Of a stretch of 64,000 nt of DNA, positions 17,208-26,409 are shown piece by piece. The number at the start of each line of letters is the position of its first letter. Within the stretch, counting starts at the first letter, position 1. The notes beneath the pieces are model-generated. The model had not been told where the DNA came from and searched no databases. It worked only from the letters and a program-made list of their open reading frames with translations. The stretch comes from Roseovarius arcticus (GTDB lineage: Bacteria; Pseudomonadota; Alphaproteobacteria; Rhodobacterales; Rhodobacteraceae): positions 3,410,001 through 3,474,000 of the forward strand of contig NZ_SZZN01000001.1 in assembly GCF_006125015.1 (NCBI RefSeq), read 5' to 3'. Position numbers and translations under genes: made by a program.

Positions 17208-19267
17208 GCCGCGCCGCCAAACGCACTCTACGCTCGGCCCAGATGGCATGGCCATGGCTGGCCCTGATCGCCGCGACCGCAATTCTGGTACTGATGCGAA
17301 CCAGCACTCCGGCGATTGTCGGATACCCGGATGGCTGGACCATACCGCTGGCCGGATGGACCAACGTTGCCGCTGACTGGTTTATCGAACGCGCGCAGCC
17401 GTTTTTCCGCGCCATCGCGCACGGCCTAGATGCTGCGTTTTCACTGATGCAGACTATGCTGACTGAGCTGCCGTGGCTGGCGGTCTGCGCTGTCATCGCG
17501 CTGGTTGCATGGCAGGGCGGGGGCCGCAGGCTGGCGATTATCGCGGTCACCGGGCTGACCTACATCCTGATTTCGGGCTACTGGATACAGGCGATGAACA
17601 CGCTGTCGCTGGTCTTTGTCGCGCTGCCGCTTGCGGTGGGTCTGGGCTTTGGCTTCGGCTATCTGGGCTATCGCTCTGCTAAGGCGCGCGTGATTATCAT
17701 GCCAGCGCTGGACCTGATGCAGACGGTCCCGGCGTTCGCATACCTCATCCCGATCCTGCTTCTCTTTGGCTTTGGGCCGGTCGTTGGCCTGGTTGCCAGC
17801 GTGATATTTGCCGCCCCCCCCATGGTGCGCAACACAGTGCTGGGATTTCAGTCCATCCCGCCCGCAATACTAGAGAGTGCGCGCATGTCCGGCCTGACCG
17901 GCTGGCAGCGCTTCCGCTGGGCCGAGCTGCCGACCGCGATGCGCCAGATGCTGATCGGCATCAACCAGACCACAATGGCGACGTTGTCGATGGTCATCAT
18001 CGCCGCCATTATCGGTGGCTTTGAGGATATCGGGTGGGAGGTGCTGTCGTCCATGCGTAAGGCACAATTCGGCCAAAGCCTGATGTCGGGCTTCGTCATC
18101 GTCGTTATGGCGATCCTGCTGGACCGGATCACCGCCGCCTTTGCCGCGCGGCAATTGCCGACTGCCAGTTTTGCGGGGCTGCCTGTGCTGCGATTCTTTG
18201 GCCTGCTGGCGATTGTGGCGGCAGTGGCCATTGGCGCTGGCTACCTTGTATCCGGTCTCTGGATTTGGCCGGAATGGGCCGTCTGGTCACCCGCGCAGAG
18301 GATTAACGGCGCGGTGGACGATTTCCTGATCCGCTATGGCGGCGCGATGGACTCGCTAAAGAATGGCGCGCTCTATTATGTTCTACTGCCGGTCAAGATC
18401 GGGCTGGAGCGGGCAATCGTCCCGTTCACATGGGGCGTGACATTCGTGCCAGCCGCCAAGGTGGCCTACTGGGCCGTTGCGGCACTTGCCTGCCTTGCGG
18501 GATTTGCCACTGGCAAATGGCGGGCGGGCATCGCCGTCGTGATCGGCGCGGCCTTTGTCTATTTCGGGGCTACCGGCCTGCCATGGCTGTCGGTGCTCGG
18601 CTTTGCAACGTTGCTGGCATGGCAGCTGGGCGGCTGGAAATTAGCTGCATTCGTCGGGGGCAGTACGGCGTTCCTTTTGGTTAACGGTATCTGGTCGCAG
18701 GCTATGCTGTCGGTCTACCTATGCTCGGTCGCCGTGTTCACCTGTATCCTGCTTGGCGGCCTTTTGGGCATCTGGGGCGCATCGTCGAAATGGGTGTCGG
18801 GCGCGATTAGGCCGGTGAACGATATGTTGCAGACCTTGCCGCAGTTTGTGCTGCTGATCCCTGCGCTGATGCTATTTCAGGTGGGTGATTTCACCGCCCT
18901 CTTGGCCATTGTCGCCTACGCGATCGTGCCGATGATCCGCTATACCGAGTTCGGTTTGCGCTCTGTCTCGCCCACATTGATAGACGCCGGTATTTCCAGC
19001 GGCTGCTCCCCTTGGCAGCTGTTTTGGCAGGTGCGCCTGCCGCAGGCGATGCCGCAGATATTGGTTGGTCTGAACCAGACGGTTCTCTATGCGCTGGGGA
19101 TGCTGGTCATCGCGGCGCTGGTCGGTACGACCGGGCTGGGGCAGCTGATCTTTCTCGCACTGGGGCGCGCGGATGCGGGTGCCGGGTTAGTCGCGGGCCT
19201 TGGCATGGCGCTGCTTGCGATGATCGTGGACCGGATCTTGCAGGCAGTGATGCGGCGGCAGCTTTAG
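17204..19267 (+). CDS. Glycine betaine/proline-type ABC transporter, double-length permease
   Basis: 687 residues, about twice a normal ProW, because two permease domains are fused in tandem. Each half carries an ABC-permease coupling segment: GFQSIPPAILESARMSG with a following GINQTTMATLSMV in the first half, and LRSVSPTLIDAGISSG with GLNQTVLYALGM in the second. About a dozen or more hydrophobic segments are visible. The fusion would supply both transmembrane subunits in one chain. It overlaps the ATPase gene by four bases upstream. Its end overlaps the convergent LuxR gene by four bases (19264-19267). Confidence 0.92.
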   Translation: MSRAAKRTLRSAQMAWPWLALIAATAILVLMRTSTPAIVGYPDGWTIPLAGWTNVAADWFIERAQPFFRAIAHGLDAAFSLMQTMLTELPWLAVCAVIALVAWQGGGRRLAIIAVTGLTYILISGYWIQAMNTLSLVFVALPLAVGLGFGFGYLGYRSAKARVIIMPALDLMQTVPAFAYLIPILLLFGFGPVVGLVASVIFAAPPMVRNTVLGFQSIPPAILESARMSGLTGWQRFRWAELPTAMRQMLIGINQTTMATLSMVIIAAIIGGFEDIGWEVLSSMRKAQFGQSLMSGFVIVVMAILLDRITAAFAARQLPTASFAGLPVLRFFGLLAIVAAVAIGAGYLVSGLWIWPEWAVWSPAQRINGAVDDFLIRYGGAMDSLKNGALYYVLLPVKIGLERAIVPFTWGVTFVPAAKVAYWAVAALACLAGFATGKWRAGIAVVIGAAFVYFGATGLPWLSVLGFATLLAWQLGGWKLAAFVGGSTAFLLVNGIWSQAMLSVYLCSVAVFTCILLGGLLGIWGASSKWVSGAIRPVNDMLQTLPQFVLLIPALMLFQVGDFTALLAIVAYAIVPMIRYTEFGLRSVSPTLIDAGISSGCSPWQLFWQVRLPQAMPQILVGLNQTVLYALGMLVIAALVGTTGLGQLIFLALGRADAGAGLVAGLGMALLAMIVDRILQAVMRRQL

Positions 19268-20211
19268 CCGCGGGCGGCAACTGTGTCGATATACATCCCC
19301 AGCAGATCCCGCTCGCCGCGCACGTCCAGCTTGGCATAGATCCGGCGCTTGTGATTTTTGACGTTGCCCACCGACAGGGCCAGCGTAGCGGCGATTTCGG
19401 CGTTGCCCATGCCCTTTATGGTGGCCTCGACGATATCTCGCTCGCGCGGGGTCAGGCCAAGCCCGGCAATCCAACTGCGGGCGCTGTGCCGCCGCGGCGC
19501 GGCGCCTGCACCCTGCCGCGCCAAGGTTGAGCGATAGTCGTCGGGGCTGGCCTCCGCATCGACATTGCGCTCCGGCGCAAGGTCGGGCCGCTCTTGCGCG
19601 CTCCATTCATTGGTGAACCAGATTGTCGCGCCTGTGTCGCTGGTCAGGCGCGGCGGACTGCCCAGCGAGGGCGAGCCGCCCCTCACTGCGCCGCCCTCCT
19701 GTCCCAGAAGCGCGCGGATATGGACCCGGTATAGCGCGGCGCCCGCATCAAACACTTGCCGCACATCCCGCACCTCGCCGGGCGTGAACAGCCGCTGGCG
19801 GTTGTTATAGAAAAACGCGACAGAATCGCGGCCCACGGCGGGCATAAACACCCCGATCTCGTCTCGCACGCCGATCTGGGGCAGAAACTCATCGGTGTAG
19901 GTCCGATACCGATTGCGCGAGAATGCAATATCCTGAAGCCAGACGACCCCCGGCTCCTCGGCGCTGCGCCAATGCTCGATATAGGGGTCGGCATCGACGA
20001 ATTGCGACAGATACAGCTCGGCCATATGTGACGGAAAGGTGTGCGAATGGATCAGAAAACGTGGCTTACCGCTCACTGAATAGCGCGCCATCGTGATAAA
20101 GTCATACTCCAGCGCGCCGCCGATCGCATCGGCCAGATGCTTCTCAAACCGCTCGGTGCCGACCGCATCCATCGCGGAGGGCAAGGCGGCCAGAAAACCG
20201 GATGGAGGCAT
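19264..20211 (-). CDS. LuxR family transcriptional regulator (orphan)
   Basis: 315 residues from the chosen start. The C-terminal 65 residues are a LuxR/FixJ helix-turn-helix (LTPRERDIVEATIKGMGNAE and NVKNHKRRIYAKLDV). The N-terminal part looks like a small-molecule sensor domain but not the acyl-homoserine-lactone fold, and there is no luxI gene nearby. It converges with and overlaps the end of the betaine-type importer and lies downstream of the aminotransferase gene on its own strand, so either could be a target. The frame is open to 20265; I start at 20211 (MPPSGFLAALPSAM), which has GAAAGAG upstream and removes an Arg-rich extension. The start is uncertain. Confidence 0.82.
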   Translation of the reverse strand: MPPSGFLAALPSAMDAVGTERFEKHLADAIGGALEYDFITMARYSVSGKPRFLIHSHTFPSHMAELYLSQFVDADPYIEHWRSAEEPGVVWLQDIAFSRNRYRTYTDEFLPQIGVRDEIGVFMPAVGRDSVAFFYNNRQRLFTPGEVRDVRQVFDAGAALYRVHIRALLGQEGGAVRGGSPSLGSPPRLTSDTGATIWFTNEWSAQERPDLAPERNVDAEASPDDYRSTLARQGAGAAPRRHSARSWIAGLGLTPRERDIVEATIKGMGNAEIAATLALSVGNVKNHKRRIYAKLDVRGERDLLGMYIDTVAARG

Positions 20212-20286
20212 GGCGGTGCTCTTTCGTGCAGGACGGCGCGGGGGCATCATAGACCGCGCCGCCACTCTTTGCCGCCCTTTTCGGTA

Positions 20287-21600
20287 TCAGGCGTTCAGTG
20301 AGGAAAACGCTGCGTCCAGCCCGTCCGCCACGCCCTCCACATCGTCCATCGACAGGCACATGGGCGGCACGATGCGCAGCACCGATTGATGCGGTCCCGA
20401 TTTGGACAGGATCAGCCCCGCATCGCGGCACGCCTCGAACACGGTGGCAGTTGCGGCCTTGTCCGGCTCCTTGGTCTTTCGATCCTTGACGATCTCGACC
20501 GCCAACATCAGGCCGCGCCCGCGCACGTCGCCGATGGAGGGGTGACGTTGTTGCAAATCGCTCAAGCGTTCCAGCAGCGCCCCGCCGACGTCCTTTGCGT
20601 TTTGCTGCACCTTGTCCTCGGCGATCACTTGCAGGACTGCACGTCCGGCTGCGCAGCAGGTCGGGTTCGCACCATAGGTGTGGAACATGAATTTCTCGGC
20701 CATCGGCGCGGCGATATGCTTGCGCGCGACGACCGCACCAAGGGGGAAGCCGTTGCCGATGCCCTTGGCCATGACCACTATGTCGGGGATGGCCTCATCT
20801 GCCTCAAAGCCCCACATATGATCGCCGGTGCGGCCAAAGCCGGACTGTACCTCGTCCGCGACATATAACCCGCCCGCCGCGCGCACCCTTTCGGCCGCGC
20901 CGGTTAGATAGCCGGGAGGCATCGGGATGATGCCGCCGTAGCCCTGCACAGGCTCGATAAACATGCCAGCAATGCGGCCGGTGGTGGCGCTCTGAATTGT
21001 GCGCTCAATCTCGTCCAGATAGGGCTGCGTCGTGGCGCCAAAGATGCCGCGATACTGGTTCGGCTCGGCCACGAAGGCGACGTTGCCGGGCATGCCCGGA
21101 TGGCGCCAGCCCGCGATGCCGGTAATGGATTGCGCGGCGGCCGTCGGCCCGTGATAGGCAGTGCGCAGCGCCAGCAGATCGAGGTTGCCAGTATAGGTGC
21201 GCGCCATGGTCATCGCCAGATCAATGGCCTCAGAGCCAGAGTTCGTAAAATGGACGACCCATTTGAGATCACCGTTCGGCCCCTTGGGCATGGTGGCTGC
21301 CAGTTCTTCGGCGAAATGCGCAGGAACGGGGTGGTAGAACATGGTAGTGCAATGCGTCAGTTCTTGCGCCTGGCTCATCGCCGCTTCGACGACGCTTGGA
21401 TGGGAATGGCCCACTGAAATGCACAGGTTCATGCCCAAAAGATCAGTGTATTTGCGCCCCTCAACGTCCCACAGGTACTGCATCTGGCCCTTTTTAAAGA
21501 CAAGCGGCTCGCGGAATGGCACGAATTTCGTCAGCGACGCCGCGTAATAGGCATCGCGGCGGGCGGCAGTATCATCGGTCGTCCAGTCGGTGTGCAGCAT
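20287..21600 (-). CDS. Class III aminotransferase (AGXT2-like, PLP-dependent)
   Basis: 437 residues. The class III pattern is complete: FTNSGSEAIDLAM at about 119-131, FIEPVQGYGGI at 215-224, VADEVQSGFGRTG at 247-259 and the PLP-binding Lys279 in VVMAKGIGNGFPLG. The family includes alanine-glyoxylate, beta-alanine-pyruvate and related transaminases; the exact amino donor cannot be read from the sequence. It is the last gene of a minus-strand set MttB-like / FAD-GcvT / FAD-GcvT / aminotransferase, starting three bases after the stop of the preceding gene. It therefore probably acts late in the same amine or amino acid pathway. Confidence 0.9.
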   Translation of the reverse strand: MLHTDWTTDDTAARRDAYYAASLTKFVPFREPLVFKKGQMQYLWDVEGRKYTDLLGMNLCISVGHSHPSVVEAAMSQAQELTHCTTMFYHPVPAHFAEELAATMPKGPNGDLKWVVHFTNSGSEAIDLAMTMARTYTGNLDLLALRTAYHGPTAAAQSITGIAGWRHPGMPGNVAFVAEPNQYRGIFGATTQPYLDEIERTIQSATTGRIAGMFIEPVQGYGGIIPMPPGYLTGAAERVRAAGGLYVADEVQSGFGRTGDHMWGFEADEAIPDIVVMAKGIGNGFPLGAVVARKHIAAPMAEKFMFHTYGANPTCCAAGRAVLQVIAEDKVQQNAKDVGGALLERLSDLQQRHPSIGDVRGRGLMLAVEIVKDRKTKEPDKAATATVFEACRDAGLILSKSGPHQSVLRIVPPMCLSMDDVEGVADGLDAAFSSLNA

Positions 21601-21603
21601 CTG

Positions 21604-24012
21604 TCAGCCTTTCAGTCTTATGTTTTCCGGATCGAACGGAGGCCGGTCCAGCACTTGTGCGGCGCAGGCGCGACCCAGTATTTCAACACTAAGGCCCTCG
21701 CGCGCATCGCGGTCGCGCAGATACGCCAGCGCCAGCGTTTTGCCGGTACGGTGGCCATGCGCGCCCGAGGTCACGATGCCGACGACCCGGCCATTCTGGT
21801 GGACCGAATGGGCATAGAACGGGTCGAAGCCTTGGGTATCCACCTCAAGCAGCACCATGTCCCAACGGGCAGGATCGTCCATCCGCCGTGCAAGTGCATC
21901 CTGCCCGGCAAATACGCGCGCGTCCATTTTTATCATCGCGCCCATGCCGCTCTCATGCGGGGTCCGCTCGGTCGTCAGGTCGCTGCCCCAGCCGCGATAG
22001 CCCTTCTCCAGCCGCATGGAGTTGGCGGCGAAGGCACCGTAAAATCCTATGCCGTGCACCTGCCCCGCCGCCTCTAGCGTAAGGAAAACGTGCCTCATAT
22101 CCTCAGCAGCGACATGCAGTTCCCAGCCCAGCTCGCCGATATAGGACACGCGGAGGGCGCGGGCGGGTTTGCCTGCGACCTGAATGGTCTGCGCGGTCAG
22201 CCAAGGGAAAGCGGCTAGGTCCGTGCCCGTAACCTCTGCCAGCACATCGCGTGATTTCGGCCCCATCAGACCAATGACGCCGAATGCCCCGGTCACGTTC
22301 GTTAGCGTCACATCAAGCGCCTCGGCATGGGCGCGTAGCAGGTCCAGATCCATCTCTTCCGCTGCGGCGGCGGACGTCAGATACGCGTGATCATCGGCCA
22401 GCATCGTGACGCTAAATTCTGCCTGCGTCCCGCCTGCGGCTGTCAGCGCGTGCGTCAGGCCGATGCGGCCAGTGCGCGGCGCACGGTTAGCGCCGAGCGT
22501 GTCAACAAACACGCGCGCATCCGGGCCGATAACGTCAAATTTTGAGAAGACCGACAGATCGGCCAACGCCGCGCGCGTCGTCGCAGCCTCAACCTCTGAC
22601 GCGACCGCAGCAAACCAATTCGGGCGGCGAAAGCTGTGTGTGGCCACATCACCGGGGACGGTTGAATACCAATTTGGCCGCTCCCATCCATAGGCCGCAC
22701 CCATCACTGCGCCGCGCTCCAACATCAGGTCATGCAGAGGCGACAGGCGCTTGCCACGTGCGGCGGGACGCTCTTCAAACGGGTAGTGGACACCGAATTG
22801 AAGGCCGAAGCATTCGATAGCTTTCTCCACGCGGTAATCGCGGTCGGCCCAGCTGCCAAAGCGTCGACTGTCAATCGCGAGCGCATCCATGGGCGGCGCG
22901 CCATGCGTCATCCAGTGCGCCAGAAACCAGCCCGCGCCGCCGCCCTCCATCACGCCCATGGACGACCCGGTCAGGAGCCACGCACCCGGCAGGCCATGCG
23001 CCGGGCCGATCAGCGGATTGGCATCGGGGGTAAAGGTAATCGGTCCATTCACGACCGACTTGATCCCGCCATGGCCTAGCGCGGGAATGCGGGCCATCGC
23101 GGCCTCAATGATATGCTCTACCCGGTCCAGATCGGGCGGCATCAGGTCAGCGCCAAACTCTGGCGGCACCCCGTCGATGGACCATGTCTGCGCCGCCGCC
23201 TCATAGGGGCCAAGTATCAGGCCGTCGCGCTCTTGCCTCACATACCAGCTCTCTTCCGGGTCGCGGATGATGGGCAATTCGGGCGCACCCGCCTCCTTGC
23301 GGGCGGCGACCTCGGGGATCGTGTCGGTCACTAGATACTGGTGCAGCATCGGGACCGACGGGATGTTCAGACCCATCATGTGCCCGATTTCCCAGCCCCA
23401 TGTGCCGGCGGCATTGACAATGTGGCGCGCGCGGATGGTATCCTTGGACGTCTGGACGATCCAATGCGCGCCGTCGCGCTGGACCCCTAGAACCGGCTCA
23501 TACCGGCGGAAGGTCGCACCGTTCAGCGACGCAACCTGCGCCATCGCATTGGTCGCAAGCGTCGGATCAACGTGGCCATCATCCGGCTCATAGATACCGC
23601 CTATAAGTCCGTCTAGAGTGGCCAGTGGATGCAGCTCCGCGATCCGCTTCGGCGTCAGGATTTCCAGTGGATAACCGGTGAATTTTGACAGACCCGCAAC
23701 ATGGGCAAATTCGTCCATCCGGTCGGGATTACGCGTGATCCGCATAGCGCCCGACGGATGGAAGCCGACGTTTTGGCCCGTCTCGCGGGGCAAGATGTCA
23801 CGGTAGAGACGCACGGATGTCGCGCGCAATTCCTGCACCGTGGCGTTATGTGCGAAATGCGTGCACAGCCCCGCCGCGTGCCAGGTAGATCCGTGGGTGA
23901 GGTCATTTTTCTCAACCAGCACGACGCCCTCCCAACCCGCCTTGACCAGATGGTAGGCCAGCGACACGCCCATCACGCCGCCGCCGATTATCAGAACTTC
24001 TGCATCCGTCAT
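21604..24012 (-). CDS. FAD-dependent oxidoreductase fused to GcvT domain (DMGDH/sarcosine dehydrogenase-like) 1
   Basis: 802 residues. The N-terminal half is a DAO-type FAD domain starting EVLIIGGGVMGVSLAYH, with STWHAAGL, the His-containing segment that in dimethylglycine dehydrogenases carries covalent FAD. The C-terminal half is a GcvT/aminomethyltransferase module that passes the oxidised methyl group to tetrahydrofolate (VSYIGELGWELH near residue 625, then a GCV_T C-terminal domain with TSGAHGHRTGK). The expected reaction is oxidative N-demethylation of a secondary or tertiary amine such as dimethylglycine or sarcosine. I start at the ATG at 24012, which overlaps the stop of the upstream paralogue by four bases; the longer open frame is out of homology. 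Confidence 0.9.
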   Translation of the reverse strand: MTDAEVLIIGGGVMGVSLAYHLVKAGWEGVVLVEKNDLTHGSTWHAAGLCTHFAHNATVQELRATSVRLYRDILPRETGQNVGFHPSGAMRITRNPDRMDEFAHVAGLSKFTGYPLEILTPKRIAELHPLATLDGLIGGIYEPDDGHVDPTLATNAMAQVASLNGATFRRYEPVLGVQRDGAHWIVQTSKDTIRARHIVNAAGTWGWEIGHMMGLNIPSVPMLHQYLVTDTIPEVAARKEAGAPELPIIRDPEESWYVRQERDGLILGPYEAAAQTWSIDGVPPEFGADLMPPDLDRVEHIIEAAMARIPALGHGGIKSVVNGPITFTPDANPLIGPAHGLPGAWLLTGSSMGVMEGGGAGWFLAHWMTHGAPPMDALAIDSRRFGSWADRDYRVEKAIECFGLQFGVHYPFEERPAARGKRLSPLHDLMLERGAVMGAAYGWERPNWYSTVPGDVATHSFRRPNWFAAVASEVEAATTRAALADLSVFSKFDVIGPDARVFVDTLGANRAPRTGRIGLTHALTAAGGTQAEFSVTMLADDHAYLTSAAAAEEMDLDLLRAHAEALDVTLTNVTGAFGVIGLMGPKSRDVLAEVTGTDLAAFPWLTAQTIQVAGKPARALRVSYIGELGWELHVAAEDMRHVFLTLEAAGQVHGIGFYGAFAANSMRLEKGYRGWGSDLTTERTPHESGMGAMIKMDARVFAGQDALARRMDDPARWDMVLLEVDTQGFDPFYAHSVHQNGRVVGIVTSGAHGHRTGKTLALAYLRDRDAREGLSVEILGRACAAQVLDRPPFDPENIRLKG

Positions 24013-26408
24013 CCCCGCATCCTTTTGCCCTTGGGATCGAAGGGCGGCGCTGTGAGCGCGACTGCGGGGTACATTTTCCCCGCCACCTCGATCTGGAATT
24101 GTCTGTCTGCTGTGGCTGCCTGCTTCTCGCCCGGCGCTATGTCGATCATGGCGAAGGCGAGCGTCAGCCCGGTGCGCGCGCCCTTGGCACCAGAGGTTGT
24201 CAGGCCGATCACACGGCCCGCCTCCCACACAGGCTCATCATGCAGGATCAGCGGCCCGCCCTCGACCTGCACCAGGGCCATGCGGCGCGAGGGGCCTGCC
24301 TTGCGCTGCGCCTCCAGCGGCGGTTTGCCTAGAAAATCCTTGGTCCAGTCAATGGCAAAGCCAAGGCCCGCCTCTAGCGGCGTCACCTCTGGCCCGAGAT
24401 CATGGCCCCAATGCTTGAACCCCTTTTCGATACGGCATGCGTCCAGCGCGTAGTGCCCCATCGGCTGCCCGCCTGCGCCGTGCAGCGCGTCCCATATCGG
24501 TGGGCCCTTCGCCGCGGGGATGCTAAGCTCCCAACCCAGTTCACCGACAAAGCTGACCCGCGTGGCGCGGCAGTGGCGGCCGGCGACGGTAACCTCGCGC
24601 GAGGTGGAGAATGGGAACTCGGCAAAGTCATCTGGCGACAGCGCCGCCAACATATCTCGGCTGCCCGCGCCCATGACTCCGATGACGACCTCGTCCTCTG
24701 TCCGGTCAGTGATTTGCACATCCAAGCCCGCAGCATGACGGCGCAGATATGCCGCATCACGCGTGCGCGTCGCCGCGCCCGAGGTCAGCCGAAACGCCTG
24801 CGCGCCCGTCCGGGTCACGGTCACGTCGCCTTCGATCCCGCCCTTTGCATTCATCAGCGGGGTATAGACGGCGCGGCCGACAGCAACATCCATCTGCGCA
24901 GCTGCGATATGGTTCAGCAAGGTCGCTGCATCCGGGCCGGTGATGTCGAACTTGCCGAATGGTGACAAGTCCAGCAGGGCGGTGCCATGTTGCATGATCG
25001 CCGCCTCGCGCTCGGCAATTGGCTGCCAATGTTGCGCGCCAATTGAGTAAGGCAAATCGCGCTCAGCCTTGTCCCGCGCGTACCACAGCCCGCGCTCCCA
25101 CCCGGCTGTCAGGCCGCATACGGCGCCCGCGTCCGCCCATTGTGCGTGCAAGGCGGATTTGCGCAAACCGCGCCCGGCCTTGGGTTGCTTGTAGGGCCAA
25201 TGGAGGGTGAACTGATCGGCCACAGCCTCGGCCATGCGGTTGTTCATATGGGCGTCATCGGCAGTAGCGGGATCGACGCGGGCGACATCGACCTCCCACA
25301 AGTCCATGGGTGCCTCGCCGTCGATCATCCAATCGGCCAATGCGCGGCCAACCCCGGCCGACGACATAATACCTACCGAGTTCATGCCCGCCGCAACGTA
25401 GAGCCCATCAACCTGCGGCGTCTGCCCGATCAGCGGGCGAGTGTCGGCAGTGAAACTTTCTGGTCCGTTCATGAAATGGGCGATCCCGGCCGTCTCGAGC
25501 GCAGGGATCAGCGCCAGAGCCGCCTCCATAAATGGGGTGAACTGATCCCAATCCTCGGCCAGTTCCAAAAAGGGGCGGTCGCCCTCAGGGCCGAAGGCGT
25601 CCCAACATTTTGCATCCGGCTCAAACCCGCCGATTACCAGCTTGCCCGCGTCGCCCTTGATATAGATGCCGCGGTCCAGATCGCGCACGACGGGAAAGGG
25701 CTGCGCGAGGCCGGGCATGGCTTCGGTCACAACATACATATGCTCGACCGCTTGCAAGGGCAGCGGCACACCTGCCGTCTGGGCCAGCCGTTTTGACCAT
25801 ACCCCGGCGCAAATTGCGACGCGATCTGCCTCAATCACTGTCCCATCCGCCAGACGCACGCCTGTGATCTGCGTGCCTGCCGTCTGCAATGCTGCCACGT
25901 CCACATTCTCGCGGATTTCAACACCCGCGGCCTTGGCACTGCGCGCGTAGGCCATGCACAGATCGACGGGATTGACGCTGGCATCCTCGGCCACAGACAT
26001 CGCCCCGCTCAGGCCCTCTGTGGCCAAATCCGGCATTTGGCACGCCAGCTTACCGATATCGATCATCTGAGGCGTAAGGCCGAAATGGCGGCCTAGCGAC
26101 GCGATGCGGTGCAACTCGTCCATTCGCGCCGGATCGCGCGCCAGCCAGTAGCCGCCTGTGCGGCGGTATCCGGTGTCCTGACCCGTCTGCGCGGCCAGCT
26201 GCGGAAACAACTCGCCCGCATACATCGCCAGACGCGTCATGTTAGGCGTCGCGCGCAGCGGCCCGACGATGCCCGCCGCATGCCATGAGGTGCCAGAGGT
26301 CAGCTGATTGCGCTCTAGCAGCAGCACGTCCTGCGCGCCCCGCTGGCCAAGGTGGTAGGCAAGGCTGAGGCCGATAGCGCCCCCGCCGATAATGATGGTT
26401 CGGCGCAT
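24009..26408 (-). CDS. FAD-dependent oxidoreductase fused to GcvT domain (DMGDH/sarcosine dehydrogenase-like) 2
   Basis: 799 residues, a paralogue of the gene downstream. It starts MRRTIIIGGGAIGLSLAYHL (FAD Rossmann motif), then SGTSWHAAGIVG near residue 40 (flavin-attachment region of the family) and a C-terminal tetrahydrofolate-binding GcvT module with VSFVGELGWELS and TSGAKGARTGL. It should remove an N-methyl group oxidatively, giving methylene-tetrahydrofolate. Two successive copies suggest two demethylation steps, for example tertiary then secondary amine. The start at 26408 is nearly adjacent to the stop of the MttB-like gene (26410), so these genes form one transcript. Confidence 0.9.
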   Translation of the reverse strand: MRRTIIIGGGAIGLSLAYHLGQRGAQDVLLLERNQLTSGTSWHAAGIVGPLRATPNMTRLAMYAGELFPQLAAQTGQDTGYRRTGGYWLARDPARMDELHRIASLGRHFGLTPQMIDIGKLACQMPDLATEGLSGAMSVAEDASVNPVDLCMAYARSAKAAGVEIRENVDVAALQTAGTQITGVRLADGTVIEADRVAICAGVWSKRLAQTAGVPLPLQAVEHMYVVTEAMPGLAQPFPVVRDLDRGIYIKGDAGKLVIGGFEPDAKCWDAFGPEGDRPFLELAEDWDQFTPFMEAALALIPALETAGIAHFMNGPESFTADTRPLIGQTPQVDGLYVAAGMNSVGIMSSAGVGRALADWMIDGEAPMDLWEVDVARVDPATADDAHMNNRMAEAVADQFTLHWPYKQPKAGRGLRKSALHAQWADAGAVCGLTAGWERGLWYARDKAERDLPYSIGAQHWQPIAEREAAIMQHGTALLDLSPFGKFDITGPDAATLLNHIAAAQMDVAVGRAVYTPLMNAKGGIEGDVTVTRTGAQAFRLTSGAATRTRDAAYLRRHAAGLDVQITDRTEDEVVIGVMGAGSRDMLAALSPDDFAEFPFSTSREVTVAGRHCRATRVSFVGELGWELSIPAAKGPPIWDALHGAGGQPMGHYALDACRIEKGFKHWGHDLGPEVTPLEAGLGFAIDWTKDFLGKPPLEAQRKAGPSRRMALVQVEGGPLILHDEPVWEAGRVIGLTTSGAKGARTGLTLAFAMIDIAPGEKQAATADRQFQIEVAGKMYPAVALTAPPFDPKGKRMRG

Positions 26409-26409
26409 A